This document shows, in pieces, positions 1 to 10,600 of a stretch of DNA of 64,000 nucleotides. Numbering within the stretch: position 1 is the first letter of the stretch; every line of letters starts with the position of its first letter. This stretch comes from Amphiduros pacificus (Eukaryota > Annelida > Polychaeta > Phyllodocida > Hesionidae): NCBI GenBank assembly GCA_949316495.1, contig OX439004.1:12808536-12872535 (forward strand). The letters run 5' to 3'. Below the pieces are notes generated by a model that saw only the letters and a program-made list of their open reading frames with translations, made no database searches and had not been told where the DNA came from. Position numbers and translations under genes: made by a program.

Positions 1-163
1 CAAGGTCCGCGAGAGCCACAAGGTGCTGCGGTGTTGAAAAAAGGTCCCCTGACAGTCATGGTGCCGGGAGGGCAAGCTCGTCTCTGGGGGAAGAAGCCTA
101 CGCACTGCACGTACACGCACTGATCGTCCGTCGTGATGATTTCTCCAGCAGTCTGGCACGTGA
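1..163 (-). CDS. Partial exon of a secreted Cys-module protein (continues off left edge)
   Basis: The minus strand is open from an AG acceptor at 165-164 to the window edge, about 54 codons. It is GC-richer than its surroundings. The five cysteines are spaced C-x12-C-x4-C-x9-C-x17-C. The first module of the PAN/collagen gene (exon 2, 12315-12929) has C-x14-C-x4-C-x10-C-x18-C. In both, the exon starts in phase 1, with the first Cys as the third codon and a Thr before it. The spacing is reminiscent of CBM14/peritrophin-A or VWC modules but fits neither exactly, so ligand and function are unknown. The pairing suggests a tandem paralogue on the same strand. I could not find its signal-peptide exon in 164-4699. 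The downstream part lies outside the window. Confidence 0.6.
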
Positions 164-554
164 CTTTAAGATATCAAGACATATGTGTGAATTCTTCGTG
201 CCCAAAAAGCCTATTTTGTTATTTGAATTGTAGGAGTGATTGATATATATTTACCCTGGTTTGATTGCACATTGAGGAGATATTCCAGAAAAAAATCCCG
301 AATATTGATTCTCTAAACTAGTTTGATCACGTGTTGAAACATCTTGCATGGCTGGAGCGCCCAGACCGTTTATAACAATGCGACTTGAACACCCATACCT
401 ATTAAAACAATCTGGCTAGTCCATCTGGACCGATTGTAGCACTTAAATGATTGTAATCTTATTCCATCATGCCATTCTTCCTATCCAGGAGGTTACACTG
501 GTTCCATATCAGATCGAACTTCAAGCATCTTTAACTGTTCTGAGAGTGGTAACC

Positions 555-600
555 ATTGGCGGCAGTGGAAGTGTAACTCCCATCCTCCACTTAATAAGCA
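555..600 (+). repeat. Fragment related to the tRNA-derived SINE at 22117-22214
   Basis: The stretch GGCGGCAGTGGAAGTG and the following CCATCCTCCACTT match the region around the B box of the element at 22117-22214, which is in the same orientation here. Only this short, diverged part is recognisable. Confidence 0.35.
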
Positions 601-664
601 ACTATGGCACAGATTGATTCCTCCAAACTCTACTAAGGGGGCCAGGTATGAAGGTTATTATCGA

Positions 665-1245
665 GTGTACCCCTTTACCACTTTGATACCCTTACACTGT
701 TGATACCCCTTCGCCTGATTATACTCTCTTAAGCCTTTGATACCCCTTAGCCTGATGATACCCCTTAGCCTGATGATACCCCTTAGCCTGATGATACCCC
801 TCAGCCTGATGATACCCCTTAGCCTGATGATACCCCTTAGCCTGATGATACCCCTTAGCCTGATGATACCCCTTAGCCTGATGATACCCCTTAGCCTGAT
901 GATACCCCTCAGCCTGATGATGGCCCTTAGCCTGATGATACCCCTTAGCCTGATGATACCCCTTAGCCTGATGATACCCCTTAGCCTGATGATACCCCTC
1001 AGCCTGATGATGGCCCTTAGCCTGATGATACCCCTCAGCCTGATGATACCCCTCAGCCTGATGATACCCCTCAGCCTGATGATACCCCTCAGCCTGATGA
1101 TACCCCTCAGCCTGATGATACCCCTCAGCCTGATGATACCCCTCAGCCTGATGATACCCCTCAGCCTGATGATACCCCTTAGCCTGATGATACCCCTCAG
1201 CCTGATGATACCCCTTAGCCTGATGATGGCCCTTACCCTGTTGAA
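665..1245. repeat. 18-bp minisatellite, about 28 clear units plus degenerate edges
   Basis: The unit is CCTGATGATACCCCTTAG. It alternates between CCCTTAG and CCCTCAG variants, and three units carry TGGCCC in place of TACCCC (near 920, 1010 and 1226). Units before about 735 and after 1240 are diverged. The period is a multiple of three, so a six-residue repeat frame stays open for 186 codons. This is a by-product of the period, not evidence of a protein. Confidence 0.95.
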
Positions 1246-3519
1246 ACCAGCTTGTACCCTGTTGTGTACCTATTGTCTGTATACAATCCTGGTATGATCA
1301 TATTATATATCTGCATAACCTACATTATTGACCACAAGAGCAGAATTACAAAGCTTTTTGAACCTGTGGTTACCACGTCAATACCACATGACTTAACCAG
1401 TTACTCACCAGACTGAGCCCAAATGCTCAGCGCTAAAGGAGGACACCTCTATCGCAAAGGTGAGAACGTCTGCTGAAGGTCCGTGCTAATTATTATCATC
1501 GGATATTAAAAACAATATTAAAAGGGTACCTACTTGCGGTTTGTGCCATCCCTTGGCCAAGCAGGCAAAACAAGCCCAATAATGCTTGTACAAACATATT
1601 GGAAGCGAAAAATCCTTTCTCAAAGATGCACCGAAACAATGAAGTCAACTTTTCAGCTGACTGTTCTGTGTTCTATTAAATCCTGGTGATTAGTTTCCTA
1701 TGAATGTGTTACTGGAGGAAAGGACAGTGTTTTGCATCGACTGACCAAGCAGAAGGGCTTTATATACCTAGGTTAACTGCGCTGGTGACCCTCTGTGATG
1801 GAATTCAAGATTGTCCTAGTTTGCAAAGATATGCAGAAAAATTGTGGACCATGGATTAGGCATAGCCTGAGAGGTGAACAAACTCTATTGTCAAAGACAG
1901 CGTATACAATAAAACAAATGATTTCACATGTGTTGCTCACACTCCCACCTCGCGAGCCTCTGAACGTGCCCTTGCTACCAATACCTGGCCTCTTGTTTAG
2001 TGGGGCAAATAACTGCAAGATTGACATCTTCATTGACATCATCCATTTTTGTGCGATAATTACTATATATAACTACTATAATGTATAACAACGATAACTA
2101 CTATAATATATAACTAGTTTTATTATCAGATCGCGGGTTTTTATTAAAGTGAAGTTAGTGTGATGAATTAGGATTAATATTGATGTTTTGGAATTGCATG
2201 TTAAAATAACTGAATAATTTTCATATCACTTTATCACCAAACCCATTTATTTTATTTTTACATATAGAAGAAGTAGAATCTATGTAGAAGTAGAGATATG
2301 ACAATTGCCCTTGGGATATTTGGGAACTTTGGAATCATTACGAAAATAATTAGACCTATAGTGTCCTGGTGTGACATGACCTTTAAATGACCTCAGGCTA
2401 TTGAGGCACACGCTTGCTCCGGTGTCCGGACTACATATGACAAATGTATGAGAAATGCCCTGTAAGCAAGCCATCCTGCAGAGAATTCTGTGAAATGTGG
2501 ACCGGTTTGACTTTGTCATAGTGTCTCCCGGATATCTTGCTTGACACAGAGCGTTTGGAGGGACTCGCCTTGTGAACCGGCTTCAATGGGATTGGAAATG
2601 TGCAACCTAGTGGAGACTCTCATTTCATCATTCTCAAAGAGATCTACATTGGTCTGGTGGCTTATGGTAGGATATATACATTTTACTTAACCTTTAAGAA
2701 GTATGCAAATGTATCCACTCATCTATCTCTTAATGGGCTGACACGTAATGATTTAGCTTTTGCGTAAATTCAAGCCAACCTATATGTGCTTATAGTAACA
2801 TATTATACAGTCTGGGATTTTAACACTAGCCCGTAGTCCCAAACTAGTAGAAACACTGTCGGCCTTGTAGACCTTCCTATGATGCTAGCTGGACTAACTA
2901 AATGATTTTTCAAGTTCTCGTAAGCATGTCCTTTTGTCATTGGACTAATCTTACTAAATATGAAATGCCCTAACCAATTATAGTTATGGTTCGGGCTAGT
3001 ACACTTTGATTCGGGCTACTGCAAATCTCTAGTAGCCTGAACAGTATAAGGCCTAGACTGTATATATATTCTGAAATGTTTTATGTGTGATAAGCATATA
3101 AATGTATACGAATAAGAGGGATAACACGAACAATATATTATTTTCACAAATAGTTTATATATTCATTTATAAATGACATGATGGTAAAAAAAGTATAAAA
3201 AACAAGAGGTGTATTCTTTCAAGACATGATAGATAAGAATATTAAAACATGTCCAGCATGTCATGATATTGTAAATAACAAGCATGGAGACATTGCCCAA
3301 ATAGTTCTTCAGAATTAGATTTTTTGAGATAGGAGAGATGTAATAATCTCTTAATAATCTTAAGTTAGAACTTTCCTTTGCCTATTAACACAATTTCTGG
3401 ACCTCTCCCCAAAGATATTAGTTAACTGTACACGACATGGTTCACATCAGGACAAAGTATGATCTAATATGAGTAACAATAACTGCACCTATTTATATCA
3501 TGCCCATTAATGAGTAATT

Positions 3520-3745
3520 GACTGAACATTGACCAAACATGTTCACATTATGCCTAGTTCTATCTCACATTGATAAGTTCTAAGATATACCAAATATGTG
3601 CAGATCATGCATTGATCTCATCTCCTTTGAGTAGATGGAATATTGACCAAACCTGTCAACTTTTTGCCAAGATCTCACCCATAGTAGTTGGAATATTGAC
3701 CAAGCCTATTCAAATTATGCTAGATATTCTCCCAGTGCTTGGAAC
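3520..3745 (+). repeat. Degenerate tandem repeat with unit about 60-70 bp
   Basis: The phrase ATTGACCAAACATGTTCA and its variants (TATTGACCAAACCTGTCAA, TATTGACCAAGCCTATTCA) recur about every 60-70 bp. Each is followed by an ATTATGC or TTTTTGCC block and a TCTCACC or TCTCCC block. It is too diverged to count units reliably. Confidence 0.45.
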
Positions 3746-4699
3746 ACGTATTAAACTTAATTAGATAATCAATCCCTGTCTGATCAAAACCATATCATCA
3801 TCTTGTTTTATAAATCAGACAAAAATAAATCAGTTGTATTTTTATATTGCAATTATAGGTAGACACTGAGTTTAATGTTATTCTAGGGGTATGAATTATC
3901 TTTTAAAATGTTTTGCATCTTCGCCGCTTAGTTCTGGAACATACATACTTTATATGAAAGCCTTGGCGTATAACAAAATGGTGGTCCAGAACATTTGTAT
4001 GATTCTTTCTGAAGTTATTTTGTCCTTGCAACAATCATAAATCTCATTCTCATTGACATCCGATAAATGGTACAGAACAGTGTAAGTTTTCGCTCCAAAT
4101 CATTAAATGGAATATTTTTTTCAAGTGGTTAACTCATATATGCATTCACTAATTGTCCATGCTGTTAATCTAGATTTTTAATGATATTTTAAGACATATA
4201 TGGACGTTTTGTTACACTACATGTTGTCGTGACATTGCATATAGAAATGCTTGTCAGTGCAAAAAAATTAGGTATAGCAGTTTTAATGGTTAATTTAGCA
4301 TTTTAACCTAAACGATAGCACTTCTAATGCAGAGAAGTTCAACATTATGTGATCATTATTTGTATTTCTGAATCAGATGTGAGAAAATCGCTTTTTACAA
4401 TTAAGGTCATGTTGACCTTTCAAAACAATAATGGACATTGGAAGGTTTCTGCTAAAGTATATGTTGAGCCATCATTATACAAGTTATTATGCAACAGGTG
4501 TGTCGGGTAAAATATATTTCTTTTCAACAAATAAACACTAATAGTATGCTCATAAAATAAGAAATTGTATTCATAATCAATGTACAATAAGCATAAATAA
4601 AACATCCCAAAATTTACACCAGTTTGATATAAACTAATATCTTTTTTTTAAACCCAAACCAAAAATATGCCACACTGGACTTTATCGTGCAGATATGTG

Positions 4700-7600
4700 T
4701 TAGATGATAGCCTGAGGGTTGCGAAGCCACGGTTCGTTCCCCGGGGAGGCGGTGATAAGGCCCGGAGTCGTGTTCTCATTGGGTCGAGACACAGTTACGT
4801 ACTTTTTCATGACCTCTGAATACTCTATAGGTCCTTCAGATCCCATCTGACCATACTTTCTATACAGTCTCGCGTTCTTTATTTGAGGAGTTACACGTTT
4901 CAGGGCCATGTATTTGGAGGTGCCCTCATTTTGAGGAGTGTACTTCCGGCCATGCTTTCTCTGGCTTCCGGTTCTCTTGTTGGTTTGACCATACCCGCTA
5001 CTTTCCAGCGCAGCCTTCAGAGTGCTTGCAGGTCCGGATAATGCTCCCTTGCCCTGACCTTTATATTCCCTCCTATAATGGAAAGGTCCTCTGGGTACCT
5101 CTGGCACGTGGCGCTGTCTATTGTGCCTCACGTAGAGGAAGGGTGATATTCCGGGAGGTCCAGCTGGCCCAGGACTCCCGGCCGGGCCTGGAGGACCAGG
5201 AGGGCCTGCCACACCCACCGGGCGACCAGATACCACTTGCCCATCTACAAATACATCATTCATTTCATTCAAGTCACGTTCGGTGCTAACATTTACTACA
5301 TTTATTTGAATTTTAGCTTTTTGTATTAATTACCTTTTACGACATAATGCGATATCAGATCAAAGCCTGTCACCGGGACTCAATACCCTACTCTTTTTTA
5401 AGAATGATTCATGATCTTTACTGTGCGTTTTCACATAGACATGATAATACAAGCATCGGCCTTCTTATTTATGTATGTTTTAGTGGTCTCTTCCTCTTTA
5501 TGTCTTAGCTGTCATTTTCAGAATTTCAGAGTTTCAGAGTTTGTGGACCACCTAGTTTTAACATTAGATGGTGTCTTGTGCATACCACATATCAAACTGT
5601 TATTTTTTTTTCAAGAATAGATGTATACTTTTATGATTTATTTTCGTAAACATTATGACTAAACTATTAAAGAAGTTCGTGTAATGGTTTGGACCTATAA
5701 TTATTCTGATATCCCAGTGGATGAGTAATTATGTTAAAGCATTCTATATTCTGGCTATGTCCAGAGTAAATTAGATATGAAATATAGGCTCTTCTTTGGA
5801 TGAAGAGTTGCTTCTTCTTTGGATGAAGAAGATCCAACTCTTATTATCCAAACATCTTTGTGATTAACGAGTTGATACGTATTCAAAGTTTACTGACCAC
5901 AAAAGACCCTCTTAAAGTGCGTGCAGTTGGGTTTGGACCTCAGTTGAGTACAAACACTAACTGTACTGTGCCGATAACAACCGGAAGTGACGTTGTTGTA
6001 GTCGACGCCTGCGCAGTTACGATCAGCCAGACACATATCCAGACACATGTCAAGAGAGCAGTTGCAAATCAGCCTGCCTCCTATCACGTGAAAGTCAGGC
6101 CAAATGGAACTGATGTTGTTTAATCTGCCTGAAAAATATAAAACCAGCAATAAAAGCTACATAAAAGCTCAGCATTGTTACCAAATTGTTTTCAGTTGTT
6201 TGCCATTTATATGTCATATAAATTATCGCTAATCACACATACCATATTCATCAATACCATTATTCGCATTATATTTCTTTACTGTTGTATATTTAAGACA
6301 CCAACTCTCTATCTGAGAAATTCAATTCATTTTTTTAAATTATCATAGTTTTACCTGACTCGTTGAACTTATTTTTATTATGATTATTTATTTTTATTTT
6401 TTATTTTTTATTATTTTTATTATGATTATTTATTTATTTATTTTTTTTTTATTATTATTTTATTTTATTTTATTTCATTTTTTCTCTTTTGGGCTGATAT
6501 CGTTTCAATACAAGGCTTTTATATTGTAACAGCTTGCTTTTAATTTTGAATTCAGATTTCACAGGTTCAAATTCAATTCCATTTTGTGTTTTGTGCACAA
6601 CACACAGTTTATGATCATGAAAAGATTGCCAATAGATTCGGAGGAAACAAAATTTTGTTTTTAAACGTGAACTTTAAATAGACATTCACTCCTTAACTCA
6701 AAGGTGACTTTATTTTTGCTAAATGATAGTAAAATTTGTCCCGCGAGCCGGATTTGAACCAGCGACCTAAGGATATCTTCATTTCGTCCATCTACAGTCC
6801 TCCGCTCTACCAACTGAGCTATCGCGGGATTGTCAAACTATGAAGGATGTATATAATATATCAAAGTTTAGGCAATAAATACATTGGCATTTAAAGAAAA
6901 TCATAATTGATGTGGTGGAGTGAAGGTGAATAGTATTTATTCTATTCATGAAAAATACAGCTTTGTAGGTGAGGTCCAATTTGTCGGGATATGAAAAGAA
7001 ACTTATTCAATACCTTGTGATGTTTTGTTATCATATCGTATTTGACTGTTACACATTCAAGACAAAACAATTCATTGGTTTAATGCAGTTCTATTTTTTT
7101 GGCAAACAATGAAACTTCGGTTTACACCAGATTCCCGTGCATCTTTGCAGAGATATTTAAACATGTGTGTTAAATGTCTCTGATCTTTCCTACTATTATA
7201 TAATAACACAAAAAATATTTTAAAAACATGTTCAAAATTTAAATAGATTAAAACAAGTGAGATATGATATTATTTCCGTATGGAGTCACCGCTTCTCTTT
7301 TTATGCTGAATTTTATGGCAGGGTTTATGATTGTGTAAAGTCATAAGGTATAAGTGGAAAGTGTTGGCTGTGTTACACATGCAATCATACTATTCACTAT
7401 GGTGTTATATTAAAAGTTCAAATACTTGTTAATGTATTAATTCCTTCAATTGAATTTGGAATCTTTGGCAGGTGAGGTGTACGTCTTGGAAGTCTGGAAA
7501 TCATATGGGCTCTTGGCATATCGGGCTTTCATTATGAAAATGTGAATAATTAAAACACAATAAGTAAAAAAAAATGCATGTGGATTTATGAGAATATTGT

Positions 7601-10600
7601 ACATGTAGGTTGTATTTTTAGAAAGACGTCCTAACTTGTTGAAGCATGCACTTTGTGATGCAAACGGCGAAAGGAGAAATTATTATTTGAAAGAAATATA
7701 TTGACTCCGTGAATAGAATAGTGTGAAGAAAAATAGATGCACAGGTACAGACAGAATTGATCAAATTGCCTTCACAAATAGAACACATCAAATTAGCGTT
7801 GTCACTGTATGGCAAGGTAGAGTCAATATGTACCTCTGCAATTATCGGCCAAATGTAAACTATACCCGAGTACATATATGTATGTGCCACTTTTTATGGC
7901 AATTTATTAGTCGAGAAGGAAGATGTATGCAAACCTGTATGGTCATGTGCACACGCATGCGCGGATTTCAACACAAGCAGACACATGTAAACTTGAAGTA
8001 AAAGCGCGTGTGCAAGATTTTGCAAACACACATCTGTCTTTAAATTGAGTTGGTCTAACATTTTAAAGCTTACAAAATTACTGTGTGTAACACATGTGTT
8101 ATGTACAAACAATTTTCTATTTTGAAATATCAAATTCATCTTGCCTCTTTATTTTAACCCTTTATTTTATACCGAGATCCAAACCGGCAGAAACAGTGAC
8201 AATTGAAGAAGTTAATATCAAGTAAATGGCGCGATAGGTCCTGGAAAATTAATTGCACTCAATTATCACAATAATAGAAAAAATGCCTCCAATAGTTAGA
8301 TGCGCCTTGGATGAGGAATCCCAGGTAGACAAAGGCAGACATGAATGCCTCATCTGACGCTGAACTGCAACCTATTAGAGCAACAGCAATGACCAAGCAC
8401 AGTGTAACGGTGAGTGGTATGTTTTACACGGTAATAACTGTGGACCGGTCAGCGGGCCCGGGGGCAGCCAGGTATGGCCTCAAATACCTGGACACCCGCC
8501 TAAGGATGACACGTCGCACGCAACCATTAATTTGTTTATATATGTACCTAATATAGAAAAAAAAGCTACATCGGGTCACATTGCATACTTCTGGCTGGAA
8601 TCTTTTTTAGCTCCAGAGTAGTATGAGGCCATGTCCAGGAAGGTGTTTTTAATTTAATTTTTGATACCGTAGATCAGTTCTGTACCATTAACGCCAGCCC
8701 TTTTTGTAAGCAAACATGGAATTTTAATGAAGAACATCTATCAACTCAAATAGCTCAAAGTTGGGTCGTCAAATCTACACAAAACACTGCGGTATATGAT
8801 AAAGAATAGTCCTATCGTAAAATAAATAATCCAGCATATGTGCAATGAAATTAACATTTTATTATTAAAGGTCTAATGTGAAGTTTGGATTATGTGGTAA
8901 ATTAATTGAAATAATCAAAATTGATGTCAAAAAGTAAATTACTTGAATTCTCCACATACAAATACAAAAGCTGCAGTTTGATATTCAGTAAAGGTCTTAC
9001 TTACTTAAAGGTCAAAGATAAAGGTCACAATCTCAATTTGTTGTTAAACTATCAAAAGAACTAACTATAAAAAGTGTTGCTTCAATTACCAATATATTAG
9101 CACATTTGCATCATTGCAGTTCTTTTTTGTCAACGGTCAAGGGCATATTCTGAAAACTATTTCTAAGTTATTTCTAACAAATGTTCTGGACTTGGCTTCC
9201 ATACTATGGATGATTTGTGTCATTTTCTCCACCGTAGATTTTGCCTGAATTTATCCGACTAGGCGGATGAGGGTTCAATTCTCACTGCTTGAGTATGCCC
9301 TGCTGCGACCTGGTGTGCTAAAATCTGTCACACATGGGTGAACTATGCAGATATAAAAGCTTGGCTCATAGCAGTAACACTTGTTAATTGACATGTTATA
9401 TTGTTTCAACTAGCTGTTTCCACCCAGAATTGTCTTTCTGTTCTTCAAAAGATTCCGAAACTAATTATTCTTTTAGGGTACGTGCATTTGTCGCCAAATA
9501 TTATTGTGTGTTATGTATTATTTTCACAGCATATAGAATGACAGTCATCGTATTATATGTCATGTCTAAAAACCTGCACTGGACAATAAAGACACCTGGC
9601 AGATCATAAATGTTGAAACTCAAGCAGTGTGAATTGAATTTGGCTATTTTAAACACATTTAAACAGCATTTTTAAAAGGCCATGGTTTACCTTCATAGCA
9701 GGTGATTCTCTTGAAGTGAGTGACGTGTTGTCTGGGTAGGAGCCTGCTGCAGTATGACGTGTACCTGTGCACCCAGCAGGTCTGCAGCCTGGAGTTATAG
9801 TCCACCGCCAGACACTCTGGGTCGGCATGACACAGGGCAAGACAGTCCTCCTGGTTGATTCCCCCTGCTAACTGTACTCCCCCTGTAGCGTGGAAACCCT
9901 CAAACTGCGACACGTACCCTACAATACACCTTACTCTGTTAAAGCGTGAAAACATTTAAAAACGTCTCGTCCATATACTATCAAGTATTTATCAAGTAGT
10001 CATTTATTGAGAATAGAAATACAAAAATACACTTTAAAAATAGTGGGATCTGAATGTAATGATTTGTTTTTATGATCTTGACTTACCCATTGGCACTATG
10101 AACGATGATAACAGGACATGCAAAAGAGAGATACACTTTACAAGTTATATATAATCTTGGAATAACTTTCTTGAGGGTGATAAATGTGAAAGACATTCTA
10201 AATAGCCAAATATTTTGGGTTTGACTATCGAAATGGAATTTGTGCGCATAAAACAGAAAACTTATCAAAAGTCATTAAATAAATATATATGCAAAAAAAA
10301 ATATTCTGAAAAAAAAATCAATCTTCATGAATATCTGAAAAAATATAATGATCCTTATTTCGGAATCATTACTGACATGATGGCTCTATTCAGCTATTTA
10401 GGGGGATTTTAGCTGACATTTGGGGGGATTTTAGCTGACATTTAGGGGGATTTTAGCTGACATTTAGAGTATAGAAATATATAACAATTGGACCTAAGAA
10501 TCTATTTGGTCATGCATTGACGTGACCAAATAAGGTCACACCCAACCATCGCATGATCATATTGTGCCACGCATGAGATATGCGTGACCAAATGATGTCA

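Larger units (their letters stand above)
164..4699. other. Intergenic or first-intron stretch, no further gene supported
   Basis: Apart from the 18-bp minisatellite, a short SINE-like piece near 555-600 and a degenerate repeat near 3520-3745, I see only AT-rich non-coding sequence. A first exon for the partial gene at 1-163 should lie here or beyond, but no minus-strand signal peptide with a phase-1 donor was convincing. The open frames at 1773-2088, 2280-2519, 3570-3764 and 4420-4605 have no family resemblance and no coding-like composition. Confidence 0.5.

Noticed and set aside
737-1297. 186-codon frame of repeated MIPLSL
   Set aside because: It is the reading of an 18-bp minisatellite whose period is a multiple of three; the edges decay and there is no start context or splice signal.
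8300-8560. Signal-peptide-like minus frame (TLCLVIAVALIGCSS) and a plus frame with a GTGAGT donor
   Set aside because: The minus frame has no Met before the hydrophobic stretch and no clean splice link to the PAN gene; the plus frame has no partner exon. It lies inside intron 4.
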